Of a stretch of 55,971 nt of DNA, positions 42,449 through 52,625 are shown piece by piece. The stretch comes from Candidatus Altimarinota bacterium (GTDB lineage Bacteria; Patescibacteriota; Gracilibacteria; BD1-5; UBA6164). The notes under the pieces are model-generated. The model was not told where the DNA came from, searched no databases, and worked only from the letters and a program-made list of their open reading frames with translations. Made by a program: the position numbers and the translations under genes. The first letter of the stretch is position 1; every line of letters begins with the position of its first letter. The stretch spans positions 1 to 55,971 of the forward strand of contig JABWCI010000008.1 in assembly GCA_013368515.1 (NCBI GenBank), written 5' to 3'.

Positions 42449-42524
42449 TGGAGCCAATAATCGGATTTGAACCGATGACCGTTCGCTTACAAGGCGAATG
42501 CTCTACCAGCTGAGCTATATTGGC
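42449..42524 (-). tRNA. tRNA-Thr (anticodon TGT)
   Basis: Acceptor GCCAATA, D arm GCTC AGCTGGTA GAGC, anticodon loop CTTGTAA, T-loop GTTCAAATC, and encoded CCA. Confidence 0.95.
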
Positions 42525-42544
42525 ATATCTCATTTGCGAGAGAC

Positions 42545-42572
42545 ATATTATTAAAAAACACAAATATGTCAA
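42545..42572 (-). promoter_or_regulatory. Promoter of the tRNA-Thr/Tyr/Leu-rpmE unit
   Basis: Minus-strand TTGACA (42567-42572) and TAATAT (42545-42550), spaced by 16 bases, about 20 bases before tRNA-Thr. Confidence 0.65.
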
Positions 42573-42598
42573 AACTTTTTTTCAAAAAAAATATTTTC

Positions 42599-42626
42599 TT
42601 GAAAAAAAGCTTTTAAATAGTACACT
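42599..42626 (+). promoter_or_regulatory. Promoter of miaA
   Basis: TTGAAA (42599-42604) and TACACT (42621-42626), spacer 16 bases, about 25 bases before the ATG. Confidence 0.45.
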
Positions 42627-42652
42627 TTTAAAAATATTTGCAAAATATAATT

Positions 42653-43555
42653 ATGCTTTTTTTAGAAAAAATAAATGAGTTTTTAAATAATAAAGATTCA
42701 AAAAACAAAATAATTGTTATTTATTGACCTACGGCAAGTTGAAAAACTGGTCTTAGTATCGAATTGGCTAGGTATTTAGATACTGAAATTATATGAGCAG
42801 ATTCTAGACAAATTTTTTTATGACTTGATATTTGAACATGAAAAGCTACATTAGAAGAAATGTCATGAATTAAACATCATATGATTGATATAATACCTCC
42901 AGATAATGATTATAGTGTAGGTGAGTATAAAAATGAAGTTGAAAAAATAATAGATGATATGTTATCAAAGTGAAAAATTCCTATAATATGTTGAGGTACT
43001 TGATTATATATAGATAGTTTGATATATGATTTTGATATACCAAAAATACCAGCAGATGAAGTTTTAAGAGCAAGATTAGAGCAAGAAAGACTTGAGTTCT
43101 GAAATGAGTATTTATGGGATAAATTAAATAAAATAGATCCTGATTATGCAAAAGAATTGCATCCAAATAATTATAGGTATGTAATTAGAGCAATAGAAGT
43201 TAAAACTCTAACTTGAAAAAGTAAGCTTGATTTTAAAACAGAAAAAGCATTAAAATTTGATACACTTTTTTTAACTCCATATGATTGAGATAGAGAGAAA
43301 CTTTATAATAAAATAGATTTGAGAATTAAACAGATGTTTGATTTATGACTTGTAGATGAGGTAAAGTGACTTTTAGAAAAATATGATAAAAATAGTTTTT
43401 GATTAAAAACTATTTGATACAAGGAAGTTATAGATTATCTAGATTGAAATATATCTCTAGATGAAGCTATTTCTCTTGTCCAAAAACATAATAGAAATTA
43501 TGCAAAAAGGCAATTAACTTGGTTTAGAAAATATGAAGAAGATTTGGAAATATAG
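42653..43555 (+). CDS. miaA: tRNA dimethylallyltransferase
   Basis: 300-residue MiaA, which adds the isopentenyl group to A37 of tRNAs reading UNN codons. P-loop [18 protein letters not shown] at about 23-40 (its glycines are TGA/GGT), DSRQIF (the D-S-x-Q substrate motif), [19 protein letters not shown], and PIICGGTGLYIDSL (GGTGLY motif). Length is typical. Separate from the minus-strand tRNA unit by divergent promoters. Confidence 0.94.
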
Positions 43556-43599
43556 AAAAAAGTTTTAAAATAGAGCTATTATAAATAAAATATATTTTT

Positions 43600-43716
43600 A
43601 TGGAAAATAATGAAAAAAAACCACTTTTCACAAAAAGCAGAATACTTTTTTTAATATGTGTATTTTTTGTTTTTTTAATGCCTCTTTATTATAGATTACT
43701 TGAAAAAATTTTATAA
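43600..43716 (+). CDS. Tiny membrane protein
   Basis: 38 residues: a charged start (MENNEKKPLFTKSR), one membrane segment (ILFLICVFFVFLMPLYY) and a short basic end. It lies 44 bases after miaA, and its stop codon overlaps the start of the next gene by one base (TA-ATG), so it is probably translated. No family recognised; there is no glycine to test the code. Confidence 0.55.
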   Translation: MENNEKKPLFTKSRILFLICVFFVFLMPLYYRLLEKIL

Positions 43717-44396
43717 TGAAAAAATATTTTATTTCATTTTTTGTTTTAATATTTTTGTTACTCAGTTTTGTTACTGGGGTTAATTATTATGTTCTTAGTT
43801 TCTCTAATGATAATTATTTTTATGATGTAGATTGATTGGATAATAAATATATATGACTTGTTTTTTGAGCATCAGTTATAAATAATAAATATCCTTCTGA
43901 TATATTAAAAGATAGATTAAAAGTAGCATTTGAGGCTTATAATAATTGAAAAATAAAGAAAATAATTGTTTCATGAGATAATTCAAAAATAGATTATAAC
44001 GAACCTGAAGTTATGAAAAATTATCTTATAGGTCTATGAGTTAAAACTGAAGATATATATCTAGATTATGCTTGATTTGATACTTATGATTCACTTTATA
44101 GAGCTCGTGAAATATTTGATGTAACAGAAATAGTTTTATTTACCCAAGATTTTCACTTAAAAAGAGCAATGTATATATGAAATAAGCTTTGACTTAAAGT
44201 TTATTGAGTTGAGACAAATCTGCAAAAATATGTAAAAGAAAATTATAATAATAGGAGAGAAGTATTTGCTCGTATAAAAGCATTTTTTGAGATAGAAATA
44301 TTTAAAAATAAACCAAGATATCTTTGAGATAAAGTATATATAATTGATGATGATAAGGTTGAAAATGTTAAAAAAGAATTATTGGAATTAAATTAA
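43716..44396 (+). CDS. SanA/YdcF-like DUF218 membrane protein
   Basis: 226 residues. N-terminal membrane anchor (FISFFVLIFLLLSFVTGVNY) then the DUF218 domain: VFGASVINNKYPSDILKDRL (LGA.V......s..L..Rl), KIKKIIVSGDNSKIDYNEPE (vSGg....y.Ep..M), the GLGVKTEDIYLDYAGFDTYD segment (G.....i..d..g.dTyds) and VLFTQDFHLKRAMYIGNKLG. SanA-type proteins affect envelope integrity in E. coli; the chemistry is unknown. Co-transcribed with the tiny membrane protein. Confidence 0.83.
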
Positions 44397-44474
44397 TAAC
44401 TATTGACTTTATTATTTATATATTATAATAATTAAATTTCATTTTCATTTAAATTTATAAAAGGGGTTCTTGAG

Positions 44475-44705
44475 ATGTGGTATAAAGTCTCTGATAAAAA
44501 TGATGAGGTTGCTTTTTTCTCTGATTGTACTCAGGAACAAGCAGAAGCATTACTTCAAAAAAAGATTGATTCATGCAAGAGGGAATTAAAGCTTGAGAAG
44601 CTTCCATCAAAACCAGAAGGGATTGTACTTTACGGATGTACTCGTGTAGATGTACCACAAAAAAATGTCTTTGTGGAATTATTTGTACTTGGAGGCCGTA
44701 AATGA
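44475..44705 (+). CDS. Foreign small cytoplasmic protein ending in TGA
   Basis: 76 residues under the standard code: MWYKVSDKNDEVAFFSDCTQ..., ending with GGRK and TGA. It has a strong ribosome-binding site (AAGGGG, 9 bases before the ATG), GC-richer composition than its neighbours, GGx glycines only, CGT arginines, and its own GC-rich terminator 3 bases past the TGA. In this organism TGA is Gly, so translation would run on through the terminator to a TAA at 44769-44771, adding 22 residues. The design only makes sense in a standard-code genome, so it is probably a recent import. Family unknown. Confidence 0.7.
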   Translation: MWYKVSDKNDEVAFFSDCTQEQAEALLQKKIDSCKRELKLEKLPSKPEGIVLYGCTRVDVPQKNVFVELFVLGGRK

Positions 44706-44707
44706 AG

Positions 44708-44735
44708 AAAAAGACCAGCCGTAGGCTGGTCTTTT
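44708..44735 (+). terminator. GC-rich terminator of the foreign cassette
   Basis: AAAAGACCAGCC and GGCTGGTCTTTT pair perfectly around GTA. It is more GC-rich than any native terminator in the window. Its last bases form part of the stop codon of the convergent NrtR-like gene. Confidence 0.85.
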
Positions 44736-45453
44736 AAATTACATTGTAAATTTTTAATTCACTATCTATAAATTTATAAAGTTTAGCAGGTCTATTAGTA
44801 GATTTATCTAATTCTCAAGTTTCTTCTATCATATTTAACTTAAATATCTTCTTTCAAAAGTTTCTTTTGTCTATTTTTTCTCAAAGTACTATTTCGTAAA
44901 CTTCTTGTAATTGACTCATTCTAAAAGTTTTTGGAAGCATATCTTTTGCTATGTTAGTGTATTCTAACTTCCATTTTAATCTTTGTTTAGCGTATTTTAT
45001 TATATCAAGATGATCACTACCGACTTTTTTTTCTTTAAATCATATATTATTTTCATTTATATCTTTGTATTTTACAATTGCTACTTTTGTTAAATCTACA
45101 TTTTTTAAAAAATTATCCATTCATACAAGTGCAAAATATGCTATTGATATAGTATGTCATCTTTTATCTCTATCTGGATTTCAAAAAGTATAAAGTTGTT
45201 CTTTATAAACTCATTTTATTCACGTTTTTCTCTCCAGTATATTATCAAAGTTTTCTTCTAGAGAATATCATTTTGCAACTATTCAACCAGGTAGGATATA
45301 GTTATTTACTCAATCTAATTCTTGTTTTAATAAAACAACACATATTTCATTTTGATAAATAGTAAATATAACTATATCTATAGCAGGGATAGGTATGCTC
45401 AGATTTGGGTCCCATATATTTGAAAAATTATTTTCTTTAATTAAATGATTCAT
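44734..45453 (-). CDS. NrtR-like Nudix-domain regulator
   Basis: 239 residues. A Nudix-fold N-terminal domain (IPAIDIVIFTIYQNEICVVL, then LPGGIVAKGYSLEENFDNI) with a degenerate Nudix box: the REUxEE catalytic glutamates are not conserved (ILERKTGI). It is followed by a C-terminal winged-helix-like domain (LPKTFRMSQLQEVYEIVLGE, GKKIFKLNMIEETGE). This two-domain layout is that of NrtR, the ADP-ribose-sensing repressor of NAD genes. The NAD salvage operon lies 3 kb away, so it is its obvious candidate target. Catalytic loss suggests sensing without hydrolysis. Confidence 0.8.
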
Positions 45454-45512
45454 AGAGAATTATTATTGTAAATATTACAATTATTATATTACTCTCTTAT
45501 TTTTTTACAAGT

Positions 45513-46421
45513 TTATTCTCTAAAAATTATTTTTTCTATTAGAGGTTTTATACTTATGACTTGCATATTTACTATGTTTTCTGCTTTTTTAATATTACTA
45601 GGAATAGAATCAGTTACTATTAATTTATCTAAATTTTCTGCAAGTGATATATGAGAATCATTTGGAAATACTCAGTGAGTTGCGTAAGCGCAAACGGATT
45701 TTGCTCATAATTCTCTAAGTTTATTTGCAGTTTCTTTTATAGTTCATCAAGTTTGAATTAGATCATCTATAATTATTAAATCTTTTCATGCTGCATCTCA
45801 TTCTTTTATTTGAATATGTCTTTCATTTCATACTCTTACTTTTGAACAAACAATTACATCAAAATCACTGAAATCTTTTCAAAATCTCTTTTTTGCTCCA
45901 TCATCTGGAAATACTATAGTTTTTCCTTCGATTTCTTTTTTAAGTAAACTCATAGCAGTATGGATTTCTGCATTTACTTGTCTAGAATCAAAAAGAAATC
46001 TTTCAACAAGAGCATGTATATCAAATATATGTATTGAAGTTTTTGCTTCTCTTCAACTAGGTAATAAACTCATAATATCAGCAAAATATTTAGCAGTTGC
46101 AACTTCTCATTTTGTTTCTATTCTTTCCATAGTTCAAACAGGGAAATATGGAAGTATTACTCTTACTTTATCTGCATAATAATCTATTATTCATCTTATT
46201 GCTGAAAAATTTATAAATAAATCTTCTGGTTTTGAAAAATCTCAAATATAAGTTACTTCTTGATGTTCTATCAAATCTTTTACATCATTTATAAAGATAT
46301 TTGGCCAAGAATCTGGAAAAGTTTTCATTGAAATATCTGCTTTATTTATTTTTCACTTATTATCATTTGCTATATTTTGAGTCAAGTATTCAAAGTTTGG
46401 ATGACTAATAATTGTTTTCAT
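45513..46421 (-). CDS. prs: Ribose-phosphate pyrophosphokinase
   Basis: 302-residue PRPP synthase, making the activated ribose used by PncB, APRT and nucleotide salvage. The PRPP-binding loop is DLIIIDDLIQTGGTIKETAN (about 222-241), with upstream ARIE-like LPYFPVGTMERIETKGEVAT, the flexible loop KVRVGNERHIQIKEGDAAGK and the early substrate region SMKTFPDSWPNIFI. The family match is clear although the N-terminal half is divergent from canonical Prs. A short stretch near 45683-45701 is GC-rich. It ends 1 gene before the NrtR-like protein. Confidence 0.85.
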
Positions 46422-46427
46422 AATATT

Positions 46428-47417
46428 TTAATTATAATTTAATAAGCTATTTATTTTGTATCAATTTAGTACTTTTCTTGAATCTAGATTTTTTAAATTT
46501 TCTTCATCAAGAGAAATTACAAAAGATAGGTTATCAACAATTCATCATAATAATTCAATTAAATCTATTGCTGCTTTTATAGTTCCTCAAGTTGCTAATA
46601 GATCATCAATTAAAGCTACTTTTTGTCATTTTAGTATTGCATTTTCTTGAATTTGTATTTTGTCATTTCAATATTCAAGTCAATAACTTACTTCTTTTGT
46701 TTTTCATGGTAATTTTCAAGCTTTTCTTATCATTACAAATGGTTTATTTAATTGTTTTGCTATTAGTGTTCCAAAAATAAATCATCTAGCATCAAGTCAT
46801 ACTATGATATCTGCATTTCTACAATTGTTAGCCATTTCAAAAATTGCATAATTTAATGCTTCATTGTTTGCTAATAATGGAGAAATATCTTTAAAATTTA
46901 TTCAAGATTTAGGGAAATCTTGATAACTTGAAATAAAATCTTTTAAGTCTATTTTTGGCTTGTATAAATCTTTTCTTGATTCAAATTTACAAATTGCTTC
47001 TTCTATTATTTTTTCAATACTTAATTCTGGATTAGTAAAAGCAAGTACTTCGCTAACAAGTGATTTTGTTATTTTTTCTACTTCACTTATATCTGTTTTT
47101 TCTCTTGAATATCTATTTCTTAGTTCTTGAATTTTTGAATTCCATTTTCAAAATTTTATAATTAAACTATTTATGTCAGAATATTTTTTTTCTCAAGATA
47201 GAGGAGCTATATTTAGTTCACTACTTATCGATAATAAATTTATCAAAACATCAGATGCTTCTTTGTAAGTTTCTTCTTGATTTCAAGATTGTTTTGCTTC
47301 TATTAATTCAGCTATTTCTTGTGAAACTTTATTCATAACATCATCAAAACTTATGTGAGCATATTGTTCAATTGATTTATATTGAGCTATGCTTTTTTCT
47401 ATAACTTTATTTTCCAT
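46428..47417 (-). CDS. MazG-like/adenine phosphoribosyltransferase fusion
   Basis: 329 residues. N-terminal 1-110 is an all-helical MazG-type NTP pyrophosphohydrolase domain with the ExxE...ExxD metal motif (EIAELIEAK...ETYKEASDVLINLL at about 36-65). The C-terminal part, about 155-329, is adenine phosphoribosyltransferase: FPKSGINFKDISPLLANNEA, DIIVGLDARGFIFGTLIAKQ, RKAGKLPGKTKEV, and the PRPP loop ALIDDLLATGGTIKAAIDLI. Fusion of the two activities is unusual: one removes nucleotides, the other makes AMP from adenine and PRPP. It directly precedes prs (6-base gap), which supplies PRPP. Confidence 0.85.
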
Positions 47418-47506
47418 ATTTTTATAATTAATTTGTAAATGCAAAAGCAGTATAAATTAAAAATAAAATTTTATTTTAAAAAGTATGATTTCGTTTCAAT
47501 TATTTT

Positions 47507-47577
47507 TTGATATTTAATTATTTTGTTTATAATAAAAGAAAAAGTATAATAAAATTATTAGTAACATTTTGTAACAT
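47507..47577 (+). promoter_or_regulatory. Promoter and possible operator of the TrmB-like gene
   Basis: TTGATA (47507) and TATAAT (47528) 15 bases apart, with a second TATAAT at 47545. A direct repeat GTAACAT-TTT-GTAACAT (47561-47577) abuts the start codon and could be an operator for autoregulation. Confidence 0.4.
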
Positions 47578-48312
47578 ATGAATAAGTTTATAAGAATATT
47601 AGAGTGAATTTGATTATCAAAAAATCATTCTATTATTTATCTTAAATTGCTTGAATATTGAAAATCAACAATTACAGATATTTCTGAAATTACTCTTTTA
47701 CATAGAACTCAACTTTATAGATTATTACCATATTTGATTGAATCTGGTTTTGTAATTGTTACTTTGGAGTGAAAGAAAAAATATTATTTTCCAGCTTCTC
47801 CAAGTATTATAAACGATGCATATTTAGAATTACAATCACAAACAAAATCTAGTTTATCTACCCTTGAAAATATGTATGAAAATATAGATAAAAAACCAAT
47901 TGTAATTTATAATCAAGGTAAAAATTGAATTACAAATTTGTTTAATGATATAGTTGAATCAACTAAAAAATGAGATGTGTTTTATCGTGTTACTTCAGAA
48001 GTAGATACTGACTTTATTAATCAAAATTATTTACCAAAAGATTACAGAGAAAAAAGAGATAAAAAAGATTTAGAAAGATATGTTATTATGTCATCTAAAT
48101 CTTCTAAATCTAAAAAAAATAGACTTGAAAGGGAATTAAAAGTAATTCCAGAAAATATAGATGAATTTCAAGACGATATACTTATGACAATTTATGCTAA
48201 CAAAGTTTGATTTATAGATTTCAATACAGAAACTTCTATAATAATAGAAAATAAGCAAATAGCTGAGTTTCAAAAGAAATTATTTAAGTTACTTTATAAA
48301 AGTTTAAAGTAA
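47578..48312 (+). CDS. TrmB-like transcriptional regulator
   Basis: 244 residues. N-terminal winged helix: ILEWIGLSKNHSIIYLKLLE (with TGA Gly), a recognition region GKSTITDISEITLLHRTQLY, and LPYLIESGFVIVTLEGKKKYYF, the usual wing. The rest is an effector domain with SPSIINDAYLELQSQTKSSL and FYRVTSEVDTDFINQNYLPK. TrmB proteins often sense sugars. It stands between the APRT and the NAD/Nudix operons and is divergent from the APRT gene. Confidence 0.7.
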
Positions 48313-48322
48313 CTTTTTTATT
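48286..48322. terminator. Overlapping terminator of two convergent genes
   Basis: AAGTTACTTTA (48286-48296) and TAAAGTAACTT (48305-48315) form a perfect 11-bp stem within the overlapping ends of the TrmB-like and Nudix genes. Both stop codons lie in the 3' arm. Confidence 0.75.
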
Positions 48323-48858
48323 TTTCACATAGTCATATAAACAGCCATACATACTTTTGGATCTATAATTATTCATGATTTTATTTGAGAATTTATAAAA
48401 CTATCAAAATCATTATAGGGGATTTCTATTACTTTTATATCTTCCATTTCTCATAAGTTTTGTTTGTCTTTTTCTCAAATTATTTCTATATCAAATAGTG
48501 TCGTTGTTTCACTAGATTTTCAAGCACTTCATGATGTTTTTCATAAATAATCTATACTTTTTATTTTTTTGTATCAAGTTTCTTCTACTACTTCTTCTTG
48601 CATTATTTCTTGTTCACTCAATCACTCTTTATCTACTAATCAAGCTACAAGTTCTAGTACTTTTTGTTTTACAGGATATCTATATTGTTCTATTAAAATA
48701 TAGCTATTATTCTCTGTATGTCTGAGTAATCAAGCTACTGCATTTTTATTTCATACTCTAGAACAAGCTTCATAAATTCTACCTCATTCTAGATTTATTC
48801 TTACAAGTTCTAAGTGTTTTCAGCTTGTTATTGTTTCTCTATTTATTTCTTTTAACAT
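48304..48858 (-). CDS. Nudix hydrolase, ADP-ribose pyrophosphatase-like
   Basis: 184 residues. A complete Nudix box GLVDKEGLSEQEIMQEEVVEETGY at about 77-101 (written in full only in part here), with the catalytic EEVVEE glutamates kept, unlike the NrtR-like protein. Early YRYPVKQKVLELVAG is typical of ADP-ribose pyrophosphatases. It probably hydrolyses ADP-ribose or NADH-type substrates and is the last gene of the NAD operon. Its end overlaps the convergent TrmB-like gene by 9 bases. Confidence 0.85.
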
Positions 48859-48868
48859 AATCTTTTTC

Positions 48869-49453
48869 TTAAATATATAATCAATTTTCTTCTATATAAT
48901 CTCTTACTTTTGGAGTCAAAATATGGTCAACTTTCATTTTATTTTTTATCATTTCTCTAACTGTTGTTGATGAAATTTCTAGTATGTTTAAATCAAATAT
49001 TTGGTAATTTTCCATATCTAATTTTTTTGGTATAGCAAAACCTTTTCTATTTATAAATATTTTTTTAAGTTTATTTTCTATATATTTTTCAGTATTTCAT
49101 ACCCGATTTGGCATACTTGAAATAGTATCAATTCAAAATATGTGATATGGTGAAAATCATAGTTTGTCTTTAAAATAATTTTCTACTTCTATAGTTGTAG
49201 TATTTCAAGGATTTTTTAAAAAATAATCTTCAAAATCTACATTTAATCATCTTTGTTTTAGCTCAGCAAAAAATATTTCAATGATTTTTTCTCTATCAAT
49301 ATTTTGTATTTTATAGTCTTTGTCTTTTCTTGTTCAATCAGGAGAAAATATGATTTTTTCTACTATACCTTTTTCTAAAACTCATTTTATAACTTGAAAA
49401 TGTCAGATAGTAGGAGGATTAAAAGCTCCTCAATAAATAGCTATATTTTTCAT
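48869..49453 (-). CDS. nadD: Nicotinate-nucleotide adenylyltransferase, with a CGG codon at the conserved Trp
   Basis: 194 residues. NadD makes NaAD from NaMN and ATP. Motifs: IYGGAFNPPTIGHFQVIKGV at the start (G-x-FNPP..GH), the ISSTTVRE (here LEISSTTVREMI) near the end, and the central FGIDTISSMPN-x-VGNTEKY. In NadD proteins that x is the near-invariant Trp of the GAD...LP.W segment. Here it is encoded by CGG (49103-49105), the only CGG or CGA in any native gene of the window. That fits CGG being read as Trp rather than Arg. All other Trp in the window are TGG. Confidence 0.9.
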
Positions 49454-49475
49454 ATTTTTAAAACTTATAAAATAT

Positions 49476-50261
49476 TTATTTTTCTAAAAAACCTTGTTCA
49501 GAAAGGACTTTACTATCCCAAGTATCTAAATAATCTTTTCATATCAATAATCTGATATTGTCTTTATACTTTTGAACTTTTAAATTAAATTCATTTGATT
49601 TAAAAAACTCTACAGAATCAAAATATATTTCTGCCATATTTTTTCTTCACACATTTTTGATTTCTATTATTTCATCATCTCTCATCAAAACTGGAGCTTG
49701 TAATTTTGGTTTCCAAGGTGCTTTTGGTGTAATAACAAAAGCATTTAGAGTGTGAGGAATTATAGGTCAACCAAGAGAACTATTGTAACCAGTAGATCAT
49801 GCTGGAGTTGATATAAGGATTCAATCTCACTCTATATTTATGCTTTGTTTTTTTGTTAGAGAAATATCTAAAGATATCATTTTTCAGTTTCCGGATCTGA
49901 TGTCTATCTCATTTACAGCAATTGCTTTTTTAGTTTCTCAATTTGTTTCAAGTTCTATTTCAAGTAAAGGGTATTTTCTCTCTACAAAATCTGTATTTGG
50001 ATTAATTGAATCTCTTGAATTTAATAAAAATCATTTATGTCAGAAGTTTATTCATAAAAATGGCATATTTTTTTCATAATTTTCTTTTATTGATCTAAGC
50101 ATTGTTCCATCTCAACCTAGAACTACTATGATTTTTTCTTTAAAACTATCTATTAGTTCTATTAGTAAATCACTTTCTAAAAAATCTCTTAGGGAAGGAT
50201 TTTCTTCTATTTTATAATGATCAAAACATACTATATTCTTATTAAATTCAATTTGTTTCAT
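49476..50261 (-). CDS. nadK: NAD kinase
   Basis: 261 residues. NAD kinase phosphorylates NAD to NADP. GGDGT motif: VVLGGDGTMLRSIKEN at about 50-65, with NGxxLG-like FLGINFGHKGFLLNS and the second conserved block GDGILISTPAGSTGYNSSLG G with PIIPHTLNAFVITPKAPW. N-terminal about 45 residues are unlike others. Situated between nadD and nadE with 22 and 19-base gaps. It completes the path from NAD to NADP in one operon. Confidence 0.93.
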
Positions 50262-50280
50262 ATACTTTTTTTATCAAATA

Positions 50281-51225
50281 TTATATTTCAAATACTTTTG
50301 GTATTACCATTTTGTGAGCACTAGCAAAGTGACGAGATAAATATATTTTCATGACTTCTTTTTTTCTTCATGAAAAGCTTTCTAAAAAATTTTCATTAGA
50401 TTTTTTATCATTCCACATTATTCAATTTGAAGTAATTATTGACATAAATTCATCATGTTTATTCATAGCCCATTCAAGTTCATCATAACTACAACCTATT
50501 TGGTCTTCATCTGTTGCTCAATTTGGGTGTAATCAATCAGTTGGCCTTGCTTTTAATATTTCATCATTTATTCATAAAAATCTTGCCATTTCATAAACTT
50601 CACTTTTGTATAAATTTCAAATAGGACTTATATCAACTGCTCAGTCTCAGTATTTTGTAAAAAATCATATTCCATAATCTTCTACCTTGTTTCAAGTTCC
50701 TGCTACTATTGCATTTTTTTCATTTCAAATAGCATAAAGTGTTACAGCTCTTAATCTAGAACGAGAGTTTACATAAGCCATATATCTAGTTGTTTCATCA
50801 CTTATTCCAGGTAGAGCTTTTTTAAATGTTTCAAAAGTTTCAGTTAAGTCTATGCTATATCTTTCTATATTTGGAAAATTTTCTTGTAACCAATTCATAT
50901 GATTATTTGCTCTATTTACCTCATCATTTTTTTGATGAATTGGTAAATCCATAACTGTTACTTTTTCTCAAGTCATAGCACAAAGAGTAGATACAAGTGC
51001 GCTATCAATTCATCAAGAAACTCCAACAATAAATCCTTTTTGTCATGAAGCTTTTAAGTATTCTTTCAATTGTGAAACTAGCTTTTCACTTACTTCCTTG
51101 TAATTTAGTTTTCTATTTGGCATAGCAAGTATTTTACTTATTTCTTTTTTTGTCTCACATGCTCAGTTTTCTACTTGACTTAATCATTGTCAAATTGAGC
51201 AGTCTAATTGTTTTATTATTTCCAT
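50281..51225 (-). CDS. nadE: NAD synthase
   Basis: 314 residues. NadE amidates NaAD to NAD. The PP-loop SGGxDS appears as FIVGVSGGIDSALVSTLCAM (about 70-89), then MAYVNSRSRLRAVTLYAIGN, VAGTGNKVEDYGIGFFTKYG and GDGAVDISPIGNLYKSEV. The C-terminal PTDGLHPNGATDEDQIG carries the second nucleotide site. Ammonia-dependent form: no glutaminase domain is present. Glycines of the P-loop are mostly TGA. Confidence 0.95.
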
Positions 51226-51238
51226 ATTTTTTTATTAT

Positions 51239-52591
51239 TTATACAAATACTTCTTTTTTTTCTACTCCTGATTCTCAAAATATTTCTTTAAAAAATTGAA
51301 CTCTATTTTTTTCTCAAGTAGCTTTTGTAAAGTTATCACTTAGTTTTACACATGATACCCATTTTCAATCTGGTCTTTGAATTTCACTTGGTTTAACTAC
51401 AACTGAAAATGATCAAAATGGTCATAAATTTTCGTTTTTTCTTGGCCAAGTTCATTTTGTGTTGTTTGTTAAATTTGTTCCTATTCAAAAAGTTAGTTTT
51501 CATAATTTTTGACTTTGAGTTTCATATATTTTTCTTGAATTTATTGCATCTAATCAATCACTTGGTATACCAATTTTTGTTTTTGGATCTATGTTGTTTT
51601 TTAATAAAAAATCTACATATTCTGGTATAGCTATAAGTGGATCTTTTGAATCAAATCTACATCAATTATGATTTTGTATTATGTCTTTTGGAGCATTTTT
51701 AAAATAAAAACTACTTCAATATGTATCCGGCAAAAGTATAGAAAGTCCAGGGAAGTGATTTGCCCATTGTCTATCTATATCATACATAGTTTCTACTATT
51801 TTTTCTTTATCATCATATAATGCAGTTGGAATCATACGAAGTTCATGAGCGTTTGTTCATCTTGGATTAGCAAGTCAAAACTCTCTTGATAACATTACAT
51901 TTGATGTTCATAAACATTGATTTGGTAAACTAGATGACAATATATCAAAAACCATTCTTTGAAAATCTGTACTTACACTTCTTCTAGTCCCAAACTCAGA
52001 AAAAGTTAATTCTGGAGTTTCTTTAAATATTCATATATCTTTGTATAATCTATTTAAAGTTTCATTTATGATTTGATTAAATTCAACATTTGTTAATTTT
52101 TCTTTTTTTGTATAGTGATATAGATATAAGCTATTTATGATTTTTAATCCATATATTTCCCACAAAATAGAAGTTGACCAAGGTCATGTAAATTCTAGCT
52201 CATAGTTATCTGTCTCATCAACTCATATCTTGTATTCTGGTAGTCTAAAATTTTTTAAAAATTCTATAGTTTCTTCTCTAAAAAGTCTTTGTCAGTCAGG
52301 TCTTGTCATTCATCTCAAATATGATGCATCAGCTTCACTTATTCATTTTATAGATTTAGTAAATTCCAATTGTTCTATTAAACTTTCTTTTGGAATTACA
52401 TTTGCTGTTTTTACATCTTTACTTCTTACAGTCATTTTCCATCTTACAACTATATCTTTGTATTCTGGTTTTGTTAAGATAAAATCAAGCATCATAAATT
52501 TATAAATATCTGTATTTAATAGATTATCTACTTCTGCTTCATTTCTCGCTACTGCAAATATATCAGTAGGTGTATATAAATTATTTCTCAT
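51239..52591 (-). CDS. pncB: Nicotinate phosphoribosyltransferase
   Basis: 450 residues. PncB forms NaMN from nicotinate and PRPP with ATP. N-terminus LLNTDIYKFMMLDFILTKPE (the TD.YK..M family start), EFTGPWSTSILWEIYGLKII, the active-site FSEFGTRRSVSTDFQRMV (FGtRR), LGTSNVMLSREFGLANPRGT NAHE with the catalytic His, and DTYGSSFYF. It sits between pncA and nadE. PRPP would come from the prs gene 5 kb away. Confidence 0.95.
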
Positions 52592-52625
52592 ATTTTTATT
52601 TATTATTGTAATATTTACACTTATT

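Noticed and set aside
42328-42513. 61-codon plus-strand ORF over tRNA-Thr
   Set aside because: Antisense to the tRNA and spacer hairpins; no start signal or family match.
44455-44658. 67-codon minus-strand ORF in the foreign cassette
   Set aside because: The opposite strand has a ribosome-binding site, a start, and a terminator placed right after its stop.
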